NCBI GenBank assembly: GCA_029378245.1
Contig: JARKIF010000021.1
Coordinates: 868,001 to 932,000 of the forward strand
Direction: 5' to 3'
From: Roridomyces roridus
Taxonomy: Eukaryota > Basidiomycota > Agaricomycetes > Agaricales > Mycenaceae
DNA length: 64,000 nucleotides
Part shown: positions 41,817 to 52,730 of the stretch, piece by piece
Layout of the letters: every line of letters begins with the position of its first letter
Numbering within the stretch: position 1 is the first letter of the stretch
Notes under the pieces: generated by a model
Database searches by the model: none
Seen by the model: the letters and a program-made list of their open reading frames with translations, nothing else
Told to the model about the DNA's origin: nothing
Program-made: the position numbers and the translations under genes

Positions 41817-44076
41817 TCAAATCCTCCTGACCCGCATCGGCAACTGCGCCTCGGTCGCCTCATAACCCTTCCACGGCTTCCAACTCCCACTCACTTTCCG
41901 TTTCACAACCTCAGGCCGCCTAATCGCACCCACCGACTCCCTAATCTGCACTTCCTCACCATCCCCCTCATCCAACGCTAACGCAAACTCAAAACCCCGG
42001 ACAAGGGTATACACGAGCGCCTTGGTTTCCGCAATCGCAAAGCGCCAGCCAATGCAGTTGTGAGGCCCGCCGAGGAAAGTGAACAAGTGGGCGTAGCCGA
42101 CGCCGGGGATTTCAGAGGCGGCGGACGGGATCGAGTCCCAGCGGTCGGGGCTATGTTTTTCTTAGTTGAGAAAATGAGAAAATAATATATAACACACTTG
42201 AACTCGGCTGCATCCTCACCCCAAATTCTCGGGTCCTGATTTACGGCCCCAACAGGTACGCGCACGAATTGGCCCTTCTTCACGCTATATAGCGCCACAG
42301 TCAGTAACATCCGTACGTTGAGATACGCAGGAAATAAACGCACCTCACACTGTCATGTTTCACACCCCGTGTATCTGTATAAGGCGTCCCGAGAGGTATG
42401 ATATCGTCCCTCGTCGCCACCCGATTCGTAAACGCAACAGGACCATATACACGCATCACCTCGCGCACAAACTACAGGGGTCGATTGAGTTCATCTTCCA
42501 TTGCGGAGAGAACACGCACCTTCTCAAGATAAGGCAGCCCGTTGAGAGCATCGAGCGATGGACTGTCGGTACCCATGCTGGTCAACTCTGCGCGCAACTT
42601 TTCTTGGATGTCCGGTGCGCGTGCGAGGGCGTAGAGCGCCCAGGAAGTAGCTGTACTGGTCGTCTCGTGCCCAGCAGCGAAGAACTAGATTCACGATGAG
42701 CATTCTCCCAGAGAAACAGGACTAAACACACCGTCGGCAGTTCTGAATGCCCACATGAGCTCAGAGAACCAAGTTTCAAGGAAGTAGAACGTACGAGCAA
42801 CGACATCCTGATCGCTGACACGATGACTCTCCTGCTCTGAGATGTTTGACTGGACGAGCAACGAAAGCAAGTCTCTCCGTTCGGAGTCTTTGTCCCCGGA
42901 TACAATAGCCGTCTTGGCCTCCTGCAAGAGTTGCAGCCCAACCTTATCCATTGTCTTCCGCTCTGCGAGCATTTTCGGATGCGGTGGCTAAAAAAAACCG
43001 ATTCAAGGTCATACACCTGCCAGGGCGCAGCAGCATCAATGAACTCACCACAATCGCACGCAACAGGGGAAACATCGCCCTCAAAACAATGCGTAGATCT
43101 ATCCCTACCCCCTCTCCCTGGCGGTCCATGAAGAACTCGCGGAACGCTACTTCCAACGGGCTGCGTTTCTCCTGCTCGTCCGTCGATTCCTTGAGCGCGT
43201 GGAACTCGTAAGCGAATCCCGCGAGACCGATGACGTCCAGGGTCATGCGTTTGAGACCTTCGAACACGTCGACGGGGATCCAGCCGGTGGGATCGGCGGG
43301 GGAGCGGGTCCAGACGTCACGGAGCTACTAAGAATTAAATGGGGTGGGGCGGGGAGCAGCGTTCAGCGTACTTCGATCGATTTGTCGAGGAACAGTTCTG
43401 TGAGACCGCGGATCTGGGACGGTCCGAATGCAGGGCTCTGCGGAGCCTCGGTGAGCACAGCAGTCAAAATCGAAGGGAAGGACAAACCATGATCTTTCTC
43501 TGCGCCAAAATCAGTTTCGATAGACAGTGAAAAGACACTGGACGTACGAGTTTCGTGTGTTCATCGCCCTCAAGAGCAAGAAGTCCTGAGTGTGATAGTT
43601 AACGTGTATCTCCCAGAAGAGGGAGCGAAGCGAACCTCTTCCTAACAACTGTGTCAAGGCGTAGCGTACCATCTCTCCCTTCTCGTATACATCAGGATTG
43701 TTGACAATATGGTGTAGCGCAACAGCGTCTGCGGTAAACAGATGATGGCTCTGTGGAGCAAAGTCAGCACGTCCCCATAGCGGTGCAAGTTGCTGGTTAC
43801 ACGGAAAATTGCGTGGTATCTGAAAGTCGGGCCATATTGCGCCTGCCAGCGTTGGAAGAGCCGAAACTGTCCATTCGGTAAGGAAGAGAAACCCATGGAA
43901 CATCCTCCTCTCACCGAGAGCTTGCCGAAATTCCCGAATAAGAGGCTAGGACTGGGAGGACCGGGCATCTCGCGCAAGGGTGAGTAAAGCTGCTTGGAGA
44001 CCCATTGGACAAGCAGCTTGGTGACTTGGGCGCAGAGCAGGGTAGAAGCTACTGTGGCGAGTAGACGGAGAGACAT
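41817..44076 (-). CDS. cytochrome P450 monooxygenase
   Basis: Thirteen exons on the minus strand (44076-43915, 43866-43801, 43750-43636, 43585-43548, 43499-43488, 43446-43372, 43324-43049, 42987-42795, 42742-42732, 42684-42520, 42471-42344, 42284-42198, 42150-41817) sum exactly to 553 residues. The N-terminal anchor ([17 protein letters not shown]) and proline hinge [10 protein letters not shown] place it in the ER membrane. The I-helix is [10 protein letters not shown], the K-helix FVREVMR (ExxR), then DRWDS, and the heme loop [14 protein letters not shown] with Cys475 as ligand. It would oxidise a small hydrophobic substrate with electrons from P450 reductase. Two exons are tiny: 12 nt (RKIM) and 11 nt (within QLPT). 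No neighbouring biosynthetic core gene is present, so a role in a cluster cannot be argued. Confidence 0.92.
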
Positions 44077-44270
44077 GGGAGAGGGAGAAAAGAACGACGT
44101 GGAGCGCAGCAGCAGCTGCGCGATGGGCGATGGCAGGAGATGACAACTTGTGGGTAAGTCATCCGCCAACTCCGACGGCGATTTCTACCGATTCTCTTTC
44201 CGGTGTCGTCCGGCATCAATTCCCAGTTTGGGAGTGGCTGTACCCCCCCCCCCTTTGTCCTTTCACCCTC

Positions 44271-45571
44271 ATGGCCACTTCCAAGATTGAGAGTCTGGTC
44301 ACCGTCGGCGATGACTGGTGCTTCTGCGGGCACCTCAAAGAAGCATGCAACGACTGCTGCGCCGACTATCGCATGCTCAATAACATCAAGATGAAGCCAT
44401 GGCTCAAACAATCCGGCTGGCCAGAATCTGAAGTCGAGCGAATCATTGACGATGAGCTAGAGGTCTTGTAGATTTCTTTGTCCCTTTATCTGTCCTCACG
44501 GCGAGCCTCGTAGGCTATGAGACGGCCGATAATGAACGTTTCAGGCATCACAACGGAAGCAGCCCCTCGCTCTCCTCAGAATCCCGACGGACCGACATAC
44601 AACTGCCACGCCCACAGCAAATCCGACTGCCCCATCTGCTTCAATTTTGGACCTTTTCTTTTGCAGGAAGTTCAATTGTGGTCCCAACATTTGTCGTGCG
44701 TACTCGTCTATACCGTGACTTTCGCCCACTCTGACGCCACACAGCTACCTCAAAAAAGCCCGCCTCCCTGCCCCTCCTTCTACCTTAACCCCTCCGGGAT
44801 TCCGATTTGAGCGCCGTTTCCCGCGCCAACGCGGCTTCCCCGACATCTCCACCGCTGCGTCCACCCCTTCCCCCCACGACCTGACTTTCACGTATCCCAA
44901 CTTCCGCCTCGTTAACCAGCTCCCCGTTTGGGACGGCCACACCCCGCTTGGCTGGGTTCTCTTCCTCACCATCCTCGCGCGCCGCGCTGGACCTCCCTGG
45001 AGCTACACCGCCAGAGACGCCTCGGGCTCTCGCATTTTGTTGCAATTCGTGGAAAATTGGACTCTCATCCAAGGCGGGGGTATCCCTGTCGGCAAGGACG
45101 CAGAGCGGTTCAAGGACCTCGCGCCGGGGACGCTGTTGAGTTTCAAGTGCGTTACATTGGCTCATGGTGCTGGGGGAGAGGCGTCTGTGGCTGTTGAGAG
45201 GAAGGATTTAGGCAGTGTCAAGGTGCGTCGTAGCTGGATTTCTCTGACGTCTAATAATTTAATGACCTTGGACAGATTCTCAAGGGCTCGATGGCGGATT
45301 TGACCACGACCAACAACAAATTGCGTCAAGCGATCCCTGGGTCGTGCGCTCAGTGCAGTAAAACAGACGCCCCCTCTTCCTGTCAATCTTGCAAGTCACC
45401 GTATTGCGACCAGGAATGCCAGATGAAGGGCGGGTTTTGTTTGTCATCCTTGGCGAGCTCTCGACTGATAGACCTTTGGCAGATTGGAAGGAGGGTGGTC
45501 ATAAGAAATCGTGTGGTACCGTTGCTCACTTGAGGTCGCTTAATCTCATGTTTGCAATGCCGGAGAGCTGA
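44271..45571 (+). CDS. MYND-type zinc-finger protein
   Basis: Exons 44271-44462, 44514-44695, 44745-45222, 45276 to about 45429, and 45483-45571 give about 364 residues. The N-terminal half has Cys/His-containing segments DDWCFCGHLKEACNDCCADY and TYNCHAHSKSDCPICFNFG, typical of this basidiomycete group. The middle part has LTPPGFRFERRFPRQRGFPD and FVENWTLIQGGGIPVG. The MYND finger is CAQCSKTDAPSSCQSC, YCDQECQ, then WKEGGHKKSC. MYND fingers mediate protein contacts; the function of this family is unknown. The last intron is ambiguous: a GC donor at 45430 gives the standard CQ-x3-W spacing (364 residues), while a GT donor at 45439 adds three residues. Confidence 0.75.
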
Positions 45572-45714
45572 GAGGTGTGTGTAGTTTACTCGACTGGTAA
45601 TTTGAATCTGAAGAAGAACACAGATGACGTTTGACTGCGACTTAGCGCTACGTACTTGTCTTGATCAGAATGATATTCACCTTGGGATCCAAGCTGCGGT
45701 ACATTTCAATTTTA

Positions 45715-45969
45715 CAGAGGTTTTCAAAACAGTATACGGGTTTGGAGCCCCGCTCCACGTAGATTTTTGCTGACCTTTGTTTGATGGAGAGTCGAGCGTC
45801 CGCTCCACTCAACTCCACAACTCAATTTAAGAGCTGTGCCACGGCTAGACGGCATTTCCCTTTCCGGGCAGGCGAGTGGAGTCGAAGCAGACTCGCCGGC
45901 ATACAGAGGTCAACACAAATGAAGGTGGAGCGCTGCATCAAAACCCGTATACTGTTTTGAAAACCGCTG
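45715..45969. mobile_element. Tc1/mariner-type MITE (255 bp)
   Basis: Starts CAGAGG and ends with the inverse CCGCTG; the inner terminal repeat GGTTTTCAAAACAGTATACG plus GGTTT is exact at both ends. TA dinucleotides flank it (45713-45714 and 45970-45971), as expected for Tc1/mariner insertion. No open frame. Confidence 0.75.
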
Positions 45970-46159
45970 TAAGCACACCCAATACAAGAACGATAGACAA
46001 ACCTCGAGACAATGTGTTCACGGCTTGACATCATCACAATGACCAAGAACGCCGAAAGGGGTGGAAAAGCCGACGCAACACTGGGGCAACCTATCCTCCT
46101 GCCCACGGCATTGGTCGGCGAACCCTTGCAGATTCTCGGGAGGGGGTCGGGTTCCGCCG

Positions 46160-46590
46160 TAGCCTGGCCTTTATGCGACTGGGACTCTGCTAGCTCGCTG
46201 CCGTTTCAAGCTTGAGTCTCTTCGGATCCGACTGACTGCCCGTGAATAGCTGATTCTTCAGAGGCGGGTACCTTTCAAACACGTTTCAACGTTCCTACAT
46301 ATGGGTCTCACATTCCCGCAGGATACGGGTTCAATTCCTGATATCGGCCTGTTTGGCGATCTTGCGAATGTCGACTGGGTTTTTTCCCCGTCGTTCTGCA
46401 GTGTCCGCGTTGATTCGCACTGGAATTTGTACCGAACATGGGACCTGAGTGGCTTTCTTGGGTGTATACTTCAGTAAGGGAATGTGGAAATTGAAAGTTA
46501 CTAACCCCGCTTCAACATGGGATACTGGTTTTATTGACTCCTCCGTGGTACCGGTGGGATCGCTGGCGCTGCAAATCACACTCGTCCAGA
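46160..46590. repeat. family C repeat with tRNA-like box, copy 1
   Basis: About 430 bp recur at 46890-47320. Shared landmarks are CGACTGGGAC, TCGGATCCGACTGACTGCCC, ACCTTTCAAACACGTTT, GGGTCTCACATTCCCGCAGG, GGGTTCAATTCCTG, ACTGGAATTTGTACCGA and TGGTACCGGTGGGATCGCTG. GGTTCAATTCC is a B-box-like core. A related piece lies inverted at about 56640-56940. Confidence 0.7.
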
Positions 46591-46714
46591 ACAACGACGT
46601 TTCAAATCTGTAGAATTCATTGACTTTTCAACCTTGGTTCGAACGAAAGAGGAACTGGAACTGAACGACAGTTTGCACCAAGTTTGCACGATAAGGCATT
46701 CCAACGGTCAACCC

Positions 46715-46785
46715 ATGCCGTTACTGTTCAACACCGCCTTGAGCTTGAAGCTGGGGCCACCGGGTTCGAATCCCAGCCCATGCCA
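46715..46785 (+). repeat. tRNA-like SINE head
   Basis: ACCCATGCCGTTACTG at the start and CACCGGGTTCGAATCCCAGC with CCATGCC at the end form a tRNA-like arrangement with a good T arm, but the D and anticodon arms are poor, so a functional tRNA is unlikely. Confidence 0.45.
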
Positions 46786-46889
46786 TTCCGGGTGTTGTAG
46801 CAATAATGTTTAAATTTTTAGCGGCGATGAGCAGCGAGGTGAATTTGAGGGGCAGCTGCATGGTGGCTTGCATTTCGATGCCGCCGTAA

Positions 46890-47320
46890 CCTGGCCTTTA
46901 TACGACTGGGACACGAGCTCGCTGCGGTTCCAAACTTCAGCCTCCTCGGATCCGACTGACTGCCCGTGAATAGCTGATTCTGCAGAGACGGATACCTTTC
47001 AAACACGTTTTGACGTTCCTATGGGTCTCACATTCCCGCAGGATACGCATAGCTTCTCCCGCGGACCAGGTTCAATTCCTGGTGTCGGCCTATCTGACGA
47101 TCGCGAATGTCGACTGGTTTTTTCCCCGTCGTTCTGCAGTGTTGATTCACACTGGAATTTGTACCGAGTATGGGACCTGAGTGGCATTCTTGGGTATATA
47201 CTTCAGTAAGTGAATGTGGAAATTGAAAGTTACTAACCCCGCTTCAACATCGGATACTGGTTTTATTGACTCCTCCGTGGTACCGGTGGGATCGCTGGCG
47301 CGGCGAATCGCACTCGTTTC
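46890..47320. repeat. family C repeat, copy 2
   Basis: Direct copy of 46160-46590. It carries an additional GCATAGCTTCTCCCGCGGAC just before the B-box-like AGGTTCAATTCCTGG, making a longer tRNA-like head than in copy 1. Confidence 0.7.
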
Positions 47321-47439
47321 ATCCTGGACCCTCGATAGGGAACGAGATTGATTTGCAGAGGGCTCGTCCATCCGCGGACTCGGGCCTGGTACAGAAGACG
47401 ATGCGGACAAAGAAACGATGAGGATGAGAGCAGTCGATT

Positions 47440-47497
47440 CCAATGAGCATTCCAACGTTCAACTTAGGCAAGGTGACCGGGTTCGAATCCCGGCCAA
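47440..47497 (+). repeat. tRNA-like SINE head
   Basis: GCATTCCAACGTTC at the start and GACCGGGTTCGAATCCCGGC with CAATGC at the end resemble a decayed tRNA. Related to the units at 46715-46785 and, inverted, at 56462-56500. Confidence 0.45.
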
Positions 47498-47599
47498 TGC
47501 AATGCTGTCCAACCAGGGAGTCTTTTTGTGGCAACTCCGGCCGAGACGATACTCAATGCAAAACACAGTTCTAAATGAGAAGGGCGCATGTATATAAGG

Positions 47600-49490
47600 T
47601 GGTGAGTGAAGCAATGCTGGAAGCGATTGCAGAACGAGATGAAGAATTACTACAATCCGAATGCAGTAAAAGGAATCAGTCCACATGCCATTCTAAAATA
47701 CAAGTGAATACGTTCAGTCAACGACGACGCCGTTCCACTCCCGTCGGAATGCCCAGGGCGGGTACTCGTAACTATTTGGATAGGCGTGCGAGTAGGGCTC
47801 CAACTGAAGGTGGAAGGCAGACGGAGGAAGGCCGCCGAAGACTAGCTCTGGAGGCGAGAGCGTCGACAGCTCCTCGACGTTGAAATCGCACGAGACGGAC
47901 TCCTGCGGGGGTGCAGCAGGGAAGGGAACGTCGACGAAGTTGGGAGCAAAGAGGAGTTGCTCTGCAGGGTAGAGTGCGGATGGGGCGGCGGGGTCGCAGG
48001 TGGTTGGCACGGCACCGGCCTGCATCTCCAGGCAAGTCTCGAGGTCGAGCCATGAGGAGAGGTCTCCGAGAGGAGGCTCGGGATATGTGGAGAGAGTATC
48101 CAACTCGCCGGCAGGGCGCTGTGACGAGTACTCGGGTGTAGACAGGAAGAGGGCAGACGACGGAGGAGATGGGGAGGCCGTGCTCGAGAAGTCGTCGGTG
48201 CAGGCAGACGAGGAGGACATCCATTCATACTCGCTGCCCGACGGTTCGGGGGAAGTCGAAGCGGGGCTCCGCCGCGAACCACATCGACGGTTGTGCCTAT
48301 TCATAGACGATGGGTCCGCCGAGCGGTAGCCACACTTGCGGCATACATGGGGCTTGATACCGAAGCTGAAGAGATCTTAGATGATAGTGCTTGAAAGAGA
48401 GACGGAGAGACTTACTGCGTTGCATTCCGGTGCGTGTCGAGGTTAGACTTCTGCAAGCATTTGAAATCGCAATCGCCGATGTTGCAGCGAAGCATGCTGG
48501 GGAAAAAACGTCAGACAAGCACGAACGGGAGGAAATGCGGCGACTCACGTCGTCTCCTTCTCCTCTTGAGACAGGTGTCGTTTCGCGTGACGGGCAAGGT
48601 CGGACGGTCGACTAAAGCTCCATGGGCATCCTGAATCGGTGCAGGAGTACTTGAGCGGGGTCTTGGGAGGCACTTTGCCACTCTATTACACGCCAGTAAG
48701 TCACGATGAATCGAAACAAAGAAGTTGGAGGTGACTGACCCGAGAAGATTTGTGAGGGCGGGTGATGGGGGTAGAAGCCACTCGAGGCATTGCGATAAGG
48801 TTAAAAGTCGGGAGCGGGGGAGGAGAGTAGGCGGGCGGGCACTGGGAGGCTTCCAAGCGTGGGGATTGTCCCGAGCGAGCGCCCCAGCTTTATAGCAATT
48901 CATGAGGGTCGAAAACTGGGCGATTGGTTTCGTTATCGCTAGCGCGTTTGCCATACAAGTCAAGTGTTTGGGGAACTTTGGCGAGTGGCGGCCCAAGCGT
49001 TGAAAAACGCCGCGAAAGGAAGGTGTTCGGGCCGTTTCCATGAGGCCGAGTGGCTCAGAGCAACAGAAACAAAGACTTTGTCCAAGAATGGAAGCTGGCC
49101 CCAAGCTGGCCCGGTATTGTTCTTGTCAGTCGGGCTGTGTGGGGCGGCGGCCCGAGCGGCGAGGTCTGTGCACGTCTCTCGGCTTGATGACGGCTGGCAG
49201 GACCAAGAACTCCGCTGCGCTCTGCTCTGCTCCTAGTTTCCGATTCTGATGATGAGCGAAAAGGGAGAGAAGGTTGCTGAGGTCAGCATGTCGGCAATCA
49301 ACCCGGCTTGCCTCCCACCAGCATCACGAAATTCGAATGCTGGCCAGACGTGAGTGGTCGCCGACTCAAAGGAGCTCGTAAAAACTCAGGATTCCAGAGG
49401 CCTCCGCGACTGCTTTTGTCTGCTCCAGCAGTCCCGGCGGTCTCATTCGTCTCGGTGCCTTTGCCCAACTTTGGGTGGCGGCGTGGCGCT
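47600..49490. repeat. left arm of a large inverted duplication
   Basis: The sequence matches 54575-56440 in reverse orientation over the C2H2 gene, its ~650-bp upstream region and ~110 bp downstream of the stop. Upstream landmarks shared by both arms include CAGCATGTCGGCAATCAACC, CTCCCACCAGCATCACGAA, GCTCTGCTC and the TATA region. Small indels are scattered through the arms. Ends are approximate. Confidence 0.8.
47714..48790 (-). CDS. C2H2 zinc-finger transcription factor, left paralog
   Basis: Four minus-strand exons (48790-48740, 48682-48549, 48496-48416, 48365-47714) encode 305 residues. Three fingers occupy about residues 25-115: YSCTDSGCPWSFSRPSDLARH, LRCNIGDCDFKCLQKSNLDT ending H-x4-H, and HVCRKCGYRSADPSSMNRHN ending in C. 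The rest is Ser/Pro/acidic-rich, like an activation region, with DLSSWLDLETCLEMQAGA and a conserved end PPWAFRREWNGVVVD. It should bind DNA in the nucleus; targets are unknown. A TATA sequence (CTTTATA on the plus strand, 48888-48894) lies ~100 bp upstream. Its first intron has donor GTCAGT where the right paralog has GTGAGT. The paralog at 55240-56322 is about 80% identical in protein by eye. Confidence 0.85.
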
Positions 49491-49753
49491 CTGTGGTTGC
49501 TCTGTGGCTCGTATCGTTTCTTCTCTCCCTCCCAACTAGTCTCTCTTTCTTGACCTCCACTCAGCGGGATGCTTTTCTGTTCACTAACAAAGAATCTAAC
49601 TACCTCGAAATTCACACTATGAACCGGGACCGGATCGAACGGTGGTTCGTATCAACAATTTCATCATTAGAATGCTCTGTATAGTACTCCTTGAAAAATA
49701 GAACCATGGATCCAAAAATCAAAATCCTCCATCCAACCAAACATGCGATCTTC

Positions 49754-51564
49754 TCAGAAGCCCGTGCCATTCCCACGAGTAACATCCACCATGAACGGGT
49801 CGTGGAAATCCTCATCCGTCAGCGACCCTTTGACGCCGATCTCAAACGTGGTGATATTGGTAGCCGCCAGCGCAGTACGGAACTTGTCCGCGCTTGCTCG
49901 AAGCCTATCACCAAACCCCTTCCCCTGCCAATCAAACACAAGTTTCCCCCTCGTCTTGACTAGCTTCCCGCTGACGTAGATTTCCTGAATGTCAGCGACG
50001 TTGGAATGCAAGACAATTGCAGCGACGGGGTCGCTCCAGCCGACGAGGCCGATGGCGTCTGTTGAGAATACGAGGATATCCGCGGTGGCGCCTTCCCGTA
50101 GGACGCCGAGGTCGGGTCGTTTGAGCGCCAGACCGCCGTTGCGCGTCCCGAGGAGGAACGCTTGGCGGACGGTCATCGGTGTGTTGGATGGGATCTTGAA
50201 ATGATCGAGGGTGTCCTGGTAGAGACCTAGCCGTGTCGATTGAAGCCATATGCGCATCTGGGTGATTATGTCTATCGAAAAAGTAAAGTGTGTGTCCACG
50301 CCGAGGGCAGCTTGGTCTTGGATCTAGCAATCTTGGTTACATTTTCGGGTGAAATGGAAGTATTTTTCGTACAAGGAATGAGTTCCGGTGTCCATGGCCG
50401 TAATGCATCTCGCTTTCAGGCGTCGTGCTGACATACTGATTGAATTGGCGCAAGAGCCTCGCTTCGGTGGGGTTGAGGGACGAAGAGTGCGCAAAGACGA
50501 ACGCAAGGCTTGAATTGAGTGTGTGCTCGCCAGGGAAAAGGTTATCGGTGACGCTGATGATACTGTCCCCGACTGCGAGTCCGGTAAGCTCGGTTGCGGT
50601 TCCAAGAGGGGAGACATACACGGAAACACGCCACCGACGTCGTGGGCGGTTATAAGATTGATGGATAAGTTTCTGGTGAATGTTAGCATGGGACCGCCCT
50701 TTCAACAACCCAGACGAACCGTGCCGTCTCAACAATCTCTTGACTCGGAGGGTCAGAAGCAATACCAAGAGTTACAAGTCCCTTGTTGAACGGACTGTCC
50801 GGTGCGAGTTGACGAATATGTGCAAGTTGGTCAATTGGCGCACTGGTGTTGACTGTTCCAGATGATTAAACTGTGTTTCAAACAGACCAGCCTGATACGC
50901 ACTTGTATACGGATTCCCATTCACGACAACGGGCCCGACATTGTAGCACCAGAAGACTCTCGCGCCAGAGTCCTTTACGCCTTGAAGGCCGGCATCAGCG
51001 TGCGCCCGCGTCCACGTCATATGCGCAAAGTCCAAGCTGGAGGTGCTCCCAGCGTTCAGGGCTTCGAGCGTACCCATGAGGGTGGCGACGTATATGTCAT
51101 CTGGGGAAAGGATGAGAGGTGCGGGGCCGGTCGTTCCAAATCTATGAAGGTGAGTTCGGGAGTGGGAGAAGACAATTGAACCCACAGCCATGCGTAACTC
51201 TCCAATTGAACGTTGGGGCCTAGGGTCCGCATCGCTGTCTGCCTGACAAATTGTGAAGATGATTCGAGACGAGAGGATGGTTTGGGACGCACCAAGTGTG
51301 CCTATGTGTATCAATGAAGCCCGGGGATATGATTTTGCCCGTCGTGTTCACCGTCTTGACCCCGCTCTTCGACGAGTGTGAGTCCAAGCCGTCGATGGTG
51401 TCGGAGATGGCTATAATCTTGTCGTTAAAGAGCATGGCGCCATCCGTGACGATTTCGAGGTTGGATGTGCTGTCCGAGTAGGTGATGAATGTGCCACCAC
51501 GAAGGAGTGTGGTGCATTGCACGACGTATGGTAGAAGCAGAAGGGAGCAGATACGAGAGAGCAT
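49754..51564 (-). CDS. secreted metal-dependent amidohydrolase
   Basis: Seven minus-strand exons (51564-51293, 51242-51186, 51141-50903, 50852-50720, 50672-50635, 50572-50373, 50323-49754) sum to 502 residues. A signal peptide (MLSRICSLLLLPYVVQC) precedes a composite-domain start (TLLRGGTFITYSD) and the metal motif PGFIDTHRHTW (His87, His89). Further family pieces are ALNAGSTSSLDFAHMTW, TPESEMHYGHGH, and ALKRPDLGVLREGATADILV with IQEIYVSGKLV at the end. This matches the TRZ/ATZ-cytosine-deaminase branch, which removes amino or chloro groups or opens rings on heterocycles. The substrate cannot be told from sequence. It lies within the spacer of the inverted duplication. Intron 5 (50634-50573) is 62 nt and the least certain junction. 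Confidence 0.82.
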
Positions 51565-52730
51565 GGTGCTGGGGAAGGAGTGTGAATATGCTGTTGTTAT
51601 TTATACGGCTAAGAATTTACGGAACGTTTGATGAAGCGCCAGTTCGGTGTGAAGCGGAGTCTAGCGGAGTCGCGGGATTAGTATAATTGCCGCCCGTGAC
51701 AGGCTGCTCGCCATGGTTCCTTGAATTGAATGCAGTGGACCCTCAATGATCGCCAGGGGGTTGCCAGCTAGGTCAATTAGTCCAAAGCGAAAGGACCAGC
51801 TCGGAGTGGTGGGACGAGATGGAACGGCGGCGTATCATGTGGTGTAGACATGAGAAGTAACTTTCGAAGCATCGAACGGCGTTCCGAAATTCCGAAAGCT
51901 TTAATCAATCATAGGAGTTTGTTTGAGTATGGAACAGCGACACACAGGAGACCAGAAGACTCCAAGGTCCAAGGAACAAAAGTCTTGGTCTTGGTGAAAC
52001 GTTAGTGCAACGCCGGCGGCCGAATGATTGCTCACACACATATAGCGGTTCCCGATGCCGGTAGCATCTAACGCTGCGGCCATGCGGTGGAACGGAAACC
52101 TACGTGTAGGTGTCCGTAGGGAAAGCTCATGGGATTGGGATTGGAACGGCGTCGGGACTCAGAGGAGTGTGAAAGGATTAAAGATTTGAGGACGCCTTAA
52201 GGCAGGCCGAGAGTGAGGCGATACTGTGGAAGCGCTAGAAGGATTCAGGAGGTGGCCGTGACATCATGCAGCCGAAATCGCCGTGGCGAGTCACTGGTGA
52301 CAGAAGAGGGAAGTAAGAAAGAGGAAGAAGAGAAGTACCGTTATGTGATCATGATTGCTGAGAATGACTCAGCGCAAGATGTTTCGGAACACGGATCATC
52401 AAGCGCCGGACAACAAAGCGCCGGGGGAGCATGGTTGGCGCCGCAGTACCAGTGCCACATGGGCTTCGCCAAGAAAGCGCGGTGTCCGTATCCGGTGTTT
52501 GATCTTCAAAGTGCAAATCGGCCGACTTGGCGATCGCAATCAACGTCATGCCGAGTGTGCCATGCTCGCCGTTGCTCGTCGTCCTCTTCGGCCGCTGATC
52601 CATAATTGATCAAGCCCGGAGTTTGTGATCCGCTAGTCGTTTTCTTGGCAATCGAATTTCAAAAAAGGAGAAATGGGTTGACCGGAAACGAAACGCAGCA
52701 AGTTCGCGATCCGAGATTCCCTCCTCCCCC
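51565..52730. promoter_or_regulatory. divergent intergenic region
   Basis: The 1.17 kb between the amidohydrolase (leftward) and the O-fucosyltransferase-like gene (rightward) should contain both promoters. No repeat, RNA gene or confident TATA pair was recognised. Confidence 0.35.
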
